The notes under the pieces are model-generated. The model saw only the letters and a list, made by a program, of their open reading frames with translations. It had not been told where the DNA came from and did no database searches. Of a stretch of 64,000 bases of DNA, positions 13,159-24,189 are shown piece after piece (position 1 is the stretch's first letter; the number at the start of each line of letters is the position of its first letter). A program made the position numbers and the translations under genes. The DNA is from Pilaira anomala (Eukaryota > Mucoromycota > Mucoromycetes > Mucorales > Mucoraceae). The stretch lies in the NCBI GenBank assembly GCA_025716855.1, contig JAIXMQ010000050.1:158406-222405 (forward strand). The letters run 5' to 3'.

Positions 13159-14773
13159 ATGTTTCTTGTTAAATCATTGGGTCTTTTGCTGTGCTTGCTC
13201 ATTACTTTGGTAAATGCTGGAAATACAGTGATTGGTTACTTTCCAAACTGTAAGTGTTTTATTATATATTAACAATAGAAAAAAAGAAGGTACTAATTAC
13301 CATCTCTCTCTCTCACTCTCTTTAAAAGGGCTTTATGCTAAATATCCAGGTAAGTTATTTTGATCCCGCATACATTTATAAACTAGTTATCTCGCTAAAT
13401 ACTTTTTTTTTCTCTAATTAGTTTCAAGTATTCCATTCTCTAAATACACTCATATCCATTATGCATTTGCTATTATGACAGAAGGAAACACACCTAAATG
13501 GACTGATGATGCTAATACGGAAACTCAATTGACTGATCTGGTTTCGAATGCACATACATCAAATACTAAAGTTCTTATTTCTGTTGGAGGCTGGTCCGGT
13601 AGCATTACTTTCAGGTACATTAAAATATAACAATTGAGTATATATAAATGATGTATATTAACTTTAAATTATAGTTCAATGGCAAGTAGTGCTCCTAACA
13701 GAAAAGAATTTATTCAATGGAATGTTGATCAAATTAAAAAGTAAGCTGTTTTCGGTAAATGTATGAGCCAAAAAATGAACCAACTAACAAATTATATTAT
13801 AGATATAATACAGATGGTGTAGATATAGGTATAATACATTATAATGATCAATCATAACAAATATATCTATGTATTCACACAAAATTTTTTTTTATAAAAT
13901 AATAGACTGGGAATATCCTGGTAGACAAGGTGCTGGTTGTAACGTTTTTGATGGATCTGATATCACTAATTATGCCATTTTACTCCAAGAATTAAGAGAT
14001 ACACTTGATCAAGAATTTGAAAAAGGGTCCAAGGAAATTTCTATTGCTGGAGATACTATTGGATTCTCTGGTACTTCTGCTGATATTACATCAATTGGGC
14101 AATCCGTAACAAGAGTGAATATGATGACATATGATATTAACGGTGCATGGAACCCTCAAACTGGGCCTAACGCTCCATTGCAGACATCTAAGGGCGCTAG
14201 CTTTAGTTCAGCTATTGATACTTGGACAAGCTTGGGTGTACCAGCTAATAAATTAACAGGTGGTTTAGCTTTTTACGGAAGATCGACAAGTAAGTTTTAT
14301 TTCTTAATTGGATATATGTATATCTTTTTTTTTTATATTTACATTTATATTTCAACACATTTTATTTTACAATAGCTGCTAAAGGAGATATGTCAGACGG
14401 TAACATGTATCAAGATCAAGTACAAGGTGCCCCACCCAAAGGAGATTCAAATGATGCACCTTACCAAGATCCTTTTTGTGCTAAAGACCCAGGTGGTTTA
14501 TCTGGTATTTGGAGCTTTAATAATATGATGTCTGAAGGATTACTTGATACACCTTTAACTGCAAAGGAACCATGGGTACGTTACTGGGATGAAGCGTCTT
14601 CTACTCCTTGGTTGTTTAATCCTCAAACTAAGGTCTTTATTTCTTATGATGATCCAAAATCAATTGGTATTAAAGCAAATGAAGCAAAGTCAAGAGGGTT
14701 AGATGGTATTATGATCTGGTCCGTTAATCAAGATACTTCTAATAACGATTTGTTGAGTGCTACCGGTTTCTAA
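13159..14773 (+). CDS. Secreted GH18 chitinase
   Basis: Seven exons (13159-13249, 13329-13349, 13422-13614, 13675-13740, 13803-13828, 13906-14289, 14376-14773) sum to 393 codons including stop, a 392-aa protein. The N-terminus is a classic signal peptide (MFLVKSLGLLLCLLITLVNA), so secretion is expected. Glycoside hydrolase 18 hallmarks are the first barrel strand VIGYFPNW, VLISVGGWSGS, the catalytic DGVDIDWEYPG (the DxxDxDxE motif, with the Glu as acid/base), and MMTYDINGAW. The C-terminal barrel strand GIMIWSVNQD supplies the conserved Trp. It should hydrolyse beta-1,4-linked N-acetylglucosamine in chitin for wall remodelling or nutrition. Exons 2 and 5 are only 21 and 26 nt. An intron splits the catalytic motif just before the DWE codons. 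No carbohydrate-binding module is seen. Confidence 0.95.
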
Positions 14774-14835
14774 TTATTATTATTATTATTTTTTTTTTTT
14801 GCGTGTCACCAAATAAATAAATATCATAAAAATCA

Positions 14836-14942
14836 AAAGGGCGGCCAATAAAAAAATTCAATGGTCGGTTTTAAAATACTTCAATAGGCGGTTTTTTAAA
14901 AACCCAAAAGGGCGGTTTTCATTTTTTCAATAGGCGGTTTTT
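14836..14942. repeat. Array of GGCGGTTTT-type motifs between two genes
   Basis: Downstream of the chitinase and about 80 nt before the ERF4 start there are five spaced copies of a related motif: AAGGGCGGCC, ATGGTCGGTTTT, ATAGGCGGTTTT, AAGGGCGGTTTT and ATAGGCGGTTTT. Spacing is roughly 20-30 nt. CAATAGGCGGTTTTT occurs almost identically twice. The GC-rich cores stand out from the AT-rich surroundings. A similar AGGCGGTTCT occurs once at about 24613. They could be regulatory sites of the downstream gene or a decayed minisatellite. Confidence 0.6.
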
Positions 14943-14969
14943 AATTGGAACGACTGTATATCCCTTTTC

Positions 14970-15008
<39 letters not shown>

Positions 15009-15023
15009 TTATTGTTGGTTACT

Positions 15024-15905
15024 ATGTTTACTAATAGTTGTGAACCTACTTTACCAAAACCAGTTTATAATTCTAATAACGCTAGACATATTGACACAAG
15101 TACTTTGATAAATAACACTAGCTCATCTACTATTAATTCCCCATTACAAATCTCGACAACACCAACCATCATGACAGGTAAAATAAAAAAGAAGCATTAA
15201 AATAGTGACGCAATGATTTTTTTTTTTTACTTGTGCTTTTTTCCTTTTTTTATTGTTTACTTTTTTTTTTATTATTATTATTTATTTATTCTACCTCCTC
15301 TTCTTAAACTGACCACATTCAAAGACATTCATTCAACTATAAAGAATAATAATGCCATGAATACGAAGGCTCATGCGACAACTATAGATATAAAACAGAG
15401 ATTACCAGTAAAATCGATAAGAGTGGAAAGAGATTACTCACTTGGAGATGGTATTACTCGATTCCGAACTGAATACCCAGTAGAGCTTGACGGCAAGGTA
15501 AAAAAAAAAAAAAAGAGAGACAACAAAGAAATGAACGTAGTAAATAATTTATATGAATTAGATTACACCAGAAGAATTTTCTCATACGATTACAGAAATT
15601 AATAAAATAATGGATTATGCAGATAGATTATCTTGGAAAATTGTGCTTGAAAATATCATGGAGACATTAACGATTTATGTTTGGCCAATATTTTTTTCGA
15701 CGCATTATCAAAGGACAGTAAAGAAGTTACTTTCATTTATTGAAGCGGAAAATACGAATATTTATTACCCTCATTCGTTATCTATATCAGATCCAGTAAA
15801 AGCAGCATTTCTCTTTGTAAGTTGTCTACATAAATCTTGATTCAACTAGTATATATATATATTAAACCTTTTTATTTATAGATTGAAATTAACTTTTATG
15901 ATTGA
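15024..15905 (+). CDS. Golgin A7/ERF4-family palmitoyltransferase cofactor
   Basis: Four exons (15024-15177, 15325-15497, 15562-15816, 15882-15905) sum to 202 codons, a 201-aa protein. After a Ser/Thr/Asn-rich N-terminus, the conserved domain reads RVERDYSLGDGITRFRTEYP, then VELDGKITPEEFSHTITEIN, an Ala/Asp/Leu helix, and ends with DPVKAAFLFIEINFYD. This is the pattern of the Golgin subfamily A member 7/ERF4 domain (R-I-E-R-D-Y ... F ... YP-EL ... D-P ... IEI-x-Y). In known systems Erf4/GOLGA7 binds a DHHC palmitoyltransferase (Erf2/DHHC9) and supports Ras palmitoylation at ER/Golgi membranes. The last exon encodes just eight codons. The hydrophobic helix (LTIYVWPIFF) may contact the membrane. 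No Erf2 partner gene is present in this window. Confidence 0.88.
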
Positions 15906-18100
15906 TTTTCTCTATCTGTCTCTCTCCCTTCTCGTACATCAAACATCATACCCTTTTCTTTTTTACGCTCTCTTTTGTAGCATATATTTTACATACATAA
16001 TAATAATACTAATATACACACCATTAAACTTTTTTACTTACTATTTTTAAAGCATGATACTATCTAAAGGGGAAAAATGTAAAGATGAAATACATTAAAA
16101 ATAACTTTATTTTTTGAGATTTACATATAGTTCCAGTTTAAATATGTATATACGAGGAGTTTTTGGGCACCAACCTTGTTCGAGGAGATCCCATAAAACC
16201 TTGGACTTTGAAAAGTAGTTTAAAAGGGAGAATGACTAAAAATAAAAAATAAAAAAAAAAAAAGCACGATAAAATAGCAAAACGTATCACTGTAAAATTT
16301 GAACAAATTCCACACCTTTTATCATCCTGCGGCACTTTTGTAAGCCGAATCACTTTCTCACAGAAACAAAGCATTTAGAAGATATGGTTCATTCAATTCA
16401 GCCCATGCTCATATAAAAAGAAGATCTTCTTTTTCTCACACGATTTATTAAACGAGAATCAAAAACCAGTAGTTGTTGGATGAACTGGAAGTGAACAACA
16501 ACAAAGCCGATATAAATCCAGATAACACAAACCTATACAAAAGTAGCATCAACAGCAGCATTTTCCTTCGGTCATTTAAAACTATATCCATGTTAAGATA
16601 TCATAACATGAGGGTATAAATATAAAAATATATTTTTAAATGTTATACAGCAAATCAATGAAGCTGAGATCAACCATAAAAGCCTGAAACTAGTATTCCA
16701 AAAAGCGATAATGCTCTTTAATTCAAACAGTCGGTACATAGAAATAATGAATTGGAAAAGAATGTTATGAAAATGGGAAGAAGAATGAATATTTCTGCGC
16801 CTAATTACCACACCAGCAAGTTTAAAGAGAGCCTAATAAAGAAAACTAATTTATAATACCTATTGCCTCACAATACCGTTTTTTTTTTTTTATTATTATT
16901 ATTTTTATATAAACAATAAATATTGATAGCGCCGAGTTTATAAAGGAGGAGTGTAACATTAGCATCAAAGTCGTTGATAAGTACTCTCTTGCTAGAAACG
17001 ATGATACATAAAACTCTTGATACTCGCGTTGAGTGGGTTAAGAAATGGATTGATGTGAAGGGGTTGAAAATTGTGTATTCGTTGATGAGTCAGTATTCGA
17101 CATTCATACGCGTCGTAGCCGTAGTTGGTCTCTGCACGTGGTGGAAAAGCAGTTACCACTAGAGCTACTTACTTCACATACCATTTTTGGCTCTATATCA
17201 ACTGTTGGAGTTGTTAACGTGAGCATGAGGGGATCAGGAAATATAAAAAAGAGAAAAGCGCCCGAAAATAAAATATCTGTTCCTAGTGATACCACTGGTG
17301 AGAGAGCATAGCGACACTATATGGATATATTATATGGATTGAGTTTCCAGAAATGAAGGGATATTATATTATTATATGGACCATGCCCCAATCTACGTCC
17401 CCGGTGTAGCTCTAAATTGGGGCTATGTACTAGTGAAGCGTAATAAACTTATTATAAAAAGACATTGAAACGCTTACTTCGAGAATTATTGAAGCTATCG
17501 AAGCTATGTCAGTTAATTATACTAAAAAATATTATTAGCCAGTTTGACAACTGCCGTAATAAGGATGCTATATAATATACAATAATTTCATCAAAGACCA
17601 ATAACGAGAACTAGACCGTGTCTAAAAAAATTCTACTGTTCAAATTAAAAATGAAAATTAGTCGTAAAAAAGGTTATGGTAATGCTAAATGTGGCATTTC
17701 ATAACTTTTTCCTTCCGCCGCCATGATTTGTGTTACATTTTTTGTTTGTGTACATAAAAAAATGGCTGGTGAAAAAAAGAGTTAGAATGGCTGTAGTAGT
17801 ATGTGTAAAGAAATGCAAGTTAAATAAAACGTTTCAATTAAGGTTAAAAAGTCTTTTTTTTTTATATATATATATATAATCATTTATATAATCAAACACT
17901 TGTAAATAAATGTATATTTATTCTATTTTTAACAAAAAGGTGGTATCCAAACATAGAAACTCCTTTTTAACCCCTCTTTTTCTTTTACCTCTCAATCTCT
18001 TATAAATACCTATCATCTTTCTTTCGTATTTTATATCTTTTTTTCTTCTTCTTCTACTTTTCTTATTTTTTTATTTTGTAAATAAATACTATAAAGAATT
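15906..18100. other. Intergenic, no gene recognised
   Basis: About 2.2 kb without a supportable gene. Short frames exist on both strands but show poly-F/Y/I composition or no coherent pattern. An imperfect hairpin occurs around 17384-17426: GCCCCAAT pairs with ATTGGGGC, and the inner CTAC pairs with GTAG. The last 120 nt before 18101 are strongly C/T-rich on the plus strand, as expected of a fungal promoter/leader. Confidence 0.5.
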
Positions 18101-18617
18101 ATGTCATTACAAGATATTTCTATTGATTTGGACGATCTTTCATTTGAAATCCCTCGTCGTCCCGCTAATAATAATTTTGATGGCTCAATTTATAAAGAAG
18201 TTGTACCACCAGCGATCACTATTCAAAGAGGTTTGTATATAATAATAAAAGAGGGGGGGCCTTAACTAAATCAGTGCAGATTTTGTATTCAACTAAAATA
18301 TTTATTATCCTTTTTTTTTTTTTTTTTTATCTATCTATAGCTGTAAAGAATCGTAATAGACGTTGTATGCCTAGTGACGATGAAGAAAGTGATGAAGAAG
18401 ATGATGAAGATGATCAAAGTATTTTAAGCACTGAAGAAAATGGATTAAGCCCTGCACCTCGTGTTCAATCTGCAGTGAGATCAAGTACTACTCCTGTAGC
18501 TGTAGCTGTAACTGTGCCAGCCAAAAAACCTACTCGTAAGAGTCAACCTTTACCGAGTGATGATGAAGATTCAGAAGGTAAATATTTATAATATGTTATT
18601 CGTTTTATTTGTTTATA

Positions 18618-18655
<38 letters not shown>

Positions 18656-19595
18656 TGACGAGGAAGATGATGATGAGGAAGAAGAAAGAAATCAGAATAA
18701 TGTATCCAGAAAGCATAATCAAAAAAATATTATGCAGCATTCTGCATATCAACCTGTGCAACCTAATACAGTAGAAGATGTAGAAGAAGAGGATGATGAT
18801 GATGATGATAACGAGGCTTTATTAGCAAATCGAGATCCAAATGCTGGTCCCATTTTAACACTAGTAGAAGGTAGTCACTTACAACAACTTCATCAAATGC
18901 AACAATATCATCAAGCAAAATTAGCTTTATTTCAAAACCAAATCCAACCATCAAAATCAAACCCTTCAAATTCAAGACGTCAACAACATGGTGCTGGAGC
19001 TAGAACTATGTCTGGTATGGATTTATTAGTTCAATTAGAACAAGAAAAGGCAGATGCCAAAAGAATAAAACCAAAGGTAGTACATAAGCTTGAAGGTCTA
19101 CTTGGTAGATTACCAGAACCTGGTTCACATAACATTAGTTTTCAACAAGTACAACAGCAGCAGCAGCAGCAACAGCAAAGAACAATGCAAAATCAACATC
19201 AACAACAACATTATTATCAGCAACAGCAACAACAAAGAGGTTATCTTGATCCAAATATTCAACATCAACTTCAACTTCAACAATTTCAACAACAACAGCA
19301 ACAACAACAACAACATCAACAACAACAGCAACAACAGCAACAATTTCAACAGCAGCAACAACAACAACAACAGCAGCAGCAGCAGCAGCAGCAACAATTT
19401 CAACAACAACAACAGCAGCAACAATTGCAATTACAACAACAAGCATATCATTATAGCAATACTAGATCACCTTCACCCATTCATCATAGATCATTATCAC
19501 CTAATCCTCATATTAGATCACCTTCACCTAATGCACGAAACCAACCAAACACTATTAACACCACCAACAATAGAAACAATCGTATCCATAATTAA
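18101..19595 (+). CDS. Glutamine-rich (polyQ) acidic protein of unknown function
   Basis: Three exons (18101-18230, 18341-18577, 18655-19595) give 435 residues. The N-terminus is MSLQDISIDLDDLSFEIP. It is followed by two acidic blocks (SDDEESDEEDDEDD; EEEDDDDDDNEALL), a possible nuclear-type basic patch (AKRIKPKVVHKLEGLLGRLP), then roughly 130 residues dominated by Gln in runs of up to about seventeen, encoded by mixed CAA/CAG, and a tail with three SPSP-type repeats. Acidic plus polyQ layout suggests a transcriptional co-regulator, but no DNA-binding or catalytic domain is visible, so no function is assigned. The second intron carries a (TA)n run at about 18621-18652. Frames opposite the Q tract on the minus strand (poly-Leu, poly-Val) are shadows. 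Confidence 0.8.
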
Positions 19596-19663
19596 TTATA
19601 ATTCATTAAAGTAATAATAATAATAATAATAATAATAAAAATACAAGTAATAATAATAATAGT

Positions 19664-19696
<33 letters not shown>

Positions 19697-19699
19697 TTC

Positions 19700-20788
19700 T
19701 TATAAAAGATAGGCTGGTTGACATAATTCATTAAAACAACCAGAACAATCTTCAAATGATTTAGCACAACCACAACCACATAATAAAATTCCATCTTGAG
19801 ATAAAACAGAAGTTGGATGATCCATTTCTGAAGCTGTGTTATTGTTAGAGCAGATGGCTGCAATGGATAATCTTCTATTATTATTCAGATTATCAAATCC
19901 AATATAAACATCCTTTTTTCCTTCCTTCATGGCTCTAGAAGGATGTGCATCACATCCAATACAAGCACATGAGTCTCCACATCGACATGTCACAACTCGA
20001 ATCGTTTCTCCTTGTTGGTTTTTAGAAGGTGGTCCACAGCATGATGACGGTGGTGGTATATTAGGTAATGGAACTGTTTCAACTGGTTTTTTACAACAGC
20101 TATTATTATTTTTAGGTAATGGTATGGTTTCCATAGTAGCGGAATTTTTTTTGTTACTACCGCAACAACTTGTCCGTGCTGTATTAGGTAATTGAACAGG
20201 TTCTTCTGTTGTTGCTTCTACTACGACTATTGTTGTTGTGGTTGTTGGTTTTTTACTACTACAGCAATTCGTTGGTATGATATTTTCATTTGTTGATTGT
20301 TTTGGTGCTATCGGTCGTAAGGCATCCGATCTTGTCTTTTTCTTGAATACGATAGTAACGTCCTTTTTCTTTTTTATTTTTTTACCTATGAATATATGTA
20401 CTCGGTCTCTTAGTTTGGATTAATTTTAGGATAAACTTGGGCTCAAACTTACTTTGATCTTCACAATCGCACTTGACGTGAAGTTGTCTTACGATTCGAA
20501 GCTCTCTACATCGTTTACATTGTGTAGAAGGTCTTCCTTTCTTTTTTATAGGTATTAATTGACGTTCAGTATGTTTACAATGTGTTGCACGGTGACCCTA
20601 AACATTTTTTTTTGAGTTAGTTTTTTTTTTTTTTTTTTTTTTTTTTTGACCTGTCATTCCAATTACTTTCTTCTTACTTTGATACAAGTTTCTATCGTAA
20701 AATAAGAGTATAAGTATATTTTTATTGTTCAAAGAGAGGGTTGATATTGTTATTTACCACATGCCCATTTTTCTCCATTAATTAACAT
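19700..20788 (-). CDS. Copper-fist transcription factor (Ace1/Mac1/Cuf1 type)
   Basis: Minus-strand gene with four exons: 20788-20758, 20691-20678 (only 14 nt), 20597-20453 and 20385-19700. They sum to 292 codons (291 aa). The N-terminal copper-fist domain reads MLINGEKWACETCIKGHRAT, then HCKHTERQL and KKKGRPSTQCKRCRELR, ending HVKCDCEDQ. It has the expected Cys/His ligands for one zinc and a copper cluster, plus the GRP minor-groove hook. The C-terminal part has cysteine-rich CRCGDSCACIGCDAHP, a Mac1/Cuf1-like copper-sensing motif, and another Cys cluster (LLCGCGCAKSFEDCSGC). Repeated CCGS/CCGPPS/CCKKP elements occur in between. Expected role: copper-responsive activation of metal-homeostasis genes in the nucleus. 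The start at 20788 is fixed by the invariant MxxxxGxKWAC pattern. Confidence 0.93.
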
Positions 20789-21550
20789 ATTTTGCTTTTT
20801 GAAAAATAGAAGAAAAAAAAAAGTAACGTAAAATTCTCATTCGACTCTTTTTTTTTTTTAAAAAAATCGGGATATCAATTTCATCAGTAAGAAAAAAAAA
20901 ATAGATTGTAGGTATAGTAGATCCCCTTTACACTACTAATAAATGACCATTGTATTTTTCATTCTAACTATATGGATATCCTACTGATAGTCTCTTAATT
21001 AAGAATTGGCAAAGTATTGTTGGATATGTACGCACGAGAACTTTTTTGGCCAGTTCCCATGTAAACCGGGTATACGTCTTCTCGAGAATAAAAAGAAATG
21101 TGATTACATAAAAAGTCACCTGGTAGACACAAAGTTTAATCATACAATTTATACTGTGTTGCAAATTGAAGGAGGATTAAAACACTGATATTATACACAT
21201 AAACGTCACACGCTATGATGCGACTGAGAATTACGCGTTAATAAAAAAATGAGAAAAAAATTTTTTTTTTGCTTTCTTTCTCCCAAAGACTTTTATTAAC
21301 ATGAAATACTACATTTTAGCTCTTATAGCAATTTTATTTTCTTTGAATTTCCATCTTGGACTATTATCAATAAACATTACGCTAAAAAAAAAAAAAAACG
21401 CATGGCATTTATCACAAAAAATTGATCCTAGCTACTATTACAACAAATGCGAAATTTGTCAAAAAAAAATATTGGATACAAAAATTGCATATCATTCATT
21501 TGTACATATTTCATACTAAATTTAGTACGATAAAGTTAACTGACAGAATG
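20789..21550. other. Intergenic with small frames of doubtful value
   Basis: No supportable gene. A 60-codon plus frame at 21006 (MAKYCWICTHENFFGQFPCK...) and a frame at 21301 starting with a hydrophobic leader (MKYYILALIAILFSL) exist, but neither has recognisable homology or splice context. The second might be a 5' exon of the broken gene downstream. Confidence 0.4.
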
Positions 21551-22425
21551 GAGTTCTATATTTTATCTTATACTGAAACAACAACAACTATGAAACGAGA
21601 GATTCCTTCTGACTTTGTCCCATATCCAATCAAGTCTTGATCATTTCACGATACAAAGAATCATCCGTACTAAAAAAAGACGAGAAGCAGATGAAACACA
21701 TCATGATTTTATTAATACATGTCTTGACAATGGTAACCAATTTGTTGCTATCTCAAAAAAACATAATGAACAATGGGATACATTGGTTCAAAAATGGATT
21801 GAACGTTACCAAACGCACTTGGATTCAGATAAAGATTTAAATGAACATGATAAGATAGTATTGCGCGAATTATACATCCGTTTCGATTGGATTTCTCATT
21901 TATATGAACTTGGGAGATTGTTAACTAAGCAGTTAAAAGAAATACCTAGTTTAAGTCTCTCAAATTTCATGAGAAAAGATTACCCTGCCGAATTTAGCAC
22001 ATTATACGAATACTATGAGAGTATTCATGATACATTGATTGACAGCACTTTATACCTGATAAAAGATAATCTCGAACAGATAGTTAGCCTTAGAGTTTAT
22101 GTCGGCTCTAAATAAATCTTTCCTTCTTATTGTAGGAAATAATCGATCTGTTAGCTTTGTCCATGACCAATCATTACCCAATGACATGTCACATAAAAGT
22201 AATATAGTCATGGTCATTGCTAGCAAAAGATTTAAAAAGTTAAAAAATAATCTTAATGAGCTTTGGTACAATGTTCCTAAAAGCTCATTAAAGTTATATT
22301 TTACTGAACCTACTGCATGGGGAAAGTTCTTGACATATTTAATTGAACTTTATGCTTGGATTAAAGACTCAATTCAAGGAGAAAGAAGAAAATTGGATAG
22401 GCTTTTGTATACCCCATTATTTTAA
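21551..22425 (+). CDS. Uncharacterised helical protein; reading frame interrupted
   Basis: A coding region of unknown family. The main block (about 21636-22094) reads LDHFTIQRIIRTKKRREADE, later HNEQWDTLVQKWIERYQTHL and FDWISHLYELGRLLTKQLKE: charged, amphipathic, clearly protein-like. A second block (to the TAA at 22423-22425) reads KRFKKLKNNLNELWYNVPKS and FTEPTAWGKFLTYLIELYAW. Between them, a GTTTATGT...TTGTAG intron of ~41 nt and another splice are plausible, but no combination I tried keeps every block in frame. Upstream, an ATG at 21551 gives MEFYILSYTETTTTMKREIP, running to ...PYPIKS and then TGA, exactly where LDHF begins one frame over; a 2-nt change would join them. Either a frameshift, an unrecognised splice or an assembly error. 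No function proposed. Confidence 0.5.
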
Positions 22426-22577
22426 AATTATCCCTCTCCCCACCTAGTTTATTTGTACATACACATGTACATATATAATATCAGTAGTAATAATAATAAA
22501 AAAAAAACTCCCAAATGTTTTTGTCATAAATAATAAAAATAGTACATACAGTAATTTATTTATAAATGAGAATTAAT

Positions 22578-24189
22578 TTATTCTGAATTCTCTACACCTC
22601 TGTAAATTGTTTCTTGAGTGGCTCTGTATTCTTCAAGTTGAGGTACTAAACCTGAAAGTAAATCTTGCGCCTCCTTAAAGAAAGACAGTTGAATTTGAGC
22701 AAAATCAGCTAAATCACGCAAAGGTTCAGGCTAAAAGCAAAAAAAAAAAAAAAAAAGGGATATTAAAATAATGCACTTTCAGTGATATATATAAGACTAC
22801 TTACGTCTTCTAATACGACTTTCATAGCATGTGTGGCTTCTTCGACAGCGCCAACAAATTGATCCTCTGCTTGTTCAACTTCAAGACGAGCAGAATCCAA
22901 GTTACCACGATTTGATTCTCTATAATGTGTCTTTGCAGCATCTAAAGCCAATCTCTTGTCTTGAACATTTCTTCTTGCCTTCATAGCCATTTCAATTGAA
23001 GTCTTGAGATTGACTTGAAGGGGTTTATTGAATTTGGAGACTATTTCATGATCCATAGTTAATCTAGCGTTACCCAATCTATCCGATACCGTCCCAAATT
23101 TATCAAGTGCAGCACCTAAAGCCTCTTCTTTACCAACATCTTCTGCACCCTTTAAAGATACTCGACCAATAGCATGATAAAGTGATTTTGGATGATCAGG
23201 TTTACTGACTGTTGGAATAGCAGGTGGTTCTGTCTGTGCGCGTTCGGAGACGGATTTAGATAATTGTTGAATTTGGTTAGTCACGGTGCTAGTGAATCCT
23301 AATAAGGATTCTTGGAATTGTAATGGATAATCATATGCGGGTGTATTGTATGTTTTCACTACTCTTAAAAAGTTTTGATGAAGCTGAGCAAGAACATCTA
23401 CTCGCTATTTTATGTAAAAGAAAAACCATTAATTACACTAAATAACCTCTTAATCCTATTTTTTTTTTTTCTGCATACCTTTTCCAAATCTCTATATTCT
23501 TGAGGAAGTACAGTAATATCCTCTGCTGTTCCCATTTTTTCTTCTGCATACTATTATAGTATGTAAGTATAAATGTAAATAAATAATGCATAAAAAAAAA
23601 TATTTACCTGTCTGAATCGACCTACGCCTTTACCGAATTTCTGAGCGATAGGACTAATCTTTGAAGAAATAGAAGCCAAGCCATCCAGGGTTGTTTCAAT
23701 AAAGGGGGGTAAATCTTCGTCTGTATTCACGCCCTCAGTAATAGGATTAGTAGTATGATTATGAATGGGTTCTTGTGAGACATGATCCTTTTTGGGAGCC
23801 TCTCTCATAACAGTCTCTGGATTCACAGGCTCTGGAAGTGTAGGGGATTGATCAAATAGTCTATCACTGATTACTGGCTCTTGAGTTGGTGCTTGAGCTG
23901 AGGTTGGTACAACGGTTGCTTGCACTGGTGCTTGGATAGGATCTTGCATTGGAACTTGAATAGGATCTTGGATTAATGTTTGAGCAGGAGTCTCTACTGA
24001 TACCTCAACAGGCACTTCAACGGGAACTTTAACGGGAACTTCAGTTGGGACTTGAGGTGGTGGTGGATGAGGTGCTTGATGTGATGTGCGAGGAGGTACT
24101 TGAGGTGCTGGTTCAGATGGAATTTGAGATGACATTTGAGCTTGTTCAGATGTAGTTTGGAAAGGATTTGTGTTGTTAGGAAAAGACAT
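22578..24189 (-). CDS. BAR-domain protein, Gvp36-like
   Basis: Minus-strand gene of about four exons, start MSFPNNTNPFQTTSEQAQMS at 24189, stop at 22580-22578. The first ~170 residues are Pro/Gln/Val-rich with degenerate repeats (PVKVPVEVPVEV; QDPIQVPMQDPIQAPVQ), presumably disordered. Then comes a helical region: KFGKGVGRFRQ, YRDLEKRVDVLAQLHQNFLR, NKPLQVNLKTSIEMAMKARR, RLALDAAKTHYRESNRGN, EEATHAMKVVLED, ending LEEYRATQETIYRGVENSE. This order (G-R...QY-EK, L-L..V..SL..K, helices with K/R-rich faces) matches the fungal Gvp36/BAR family that dimerises into a curved membrane-binding bundle acting in Golgi-endosome-vacuole traffic and endocytosis. An upstream in-frame ATG at 24249 would add only a poly-F/K leader and is less likely. 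The long N-terminal Pro-rich extension is unusual for the family. Confidence 0.8.

Noticed and set aside
14836..14942. CRISPR-like array
   Set aside because: The repeats are too short and variable, the spacers are similar AT-rich sequence, and the organism is eukaryotic.
19125..19446. Long poly-Leu and poly-Val frames on the minus strand and a poly-Asn frame on the plus strand
   Set aside because: They are shadows of the CAA/CAG-rich polyQ coding sequence of the spliced gene at 18101-19595.
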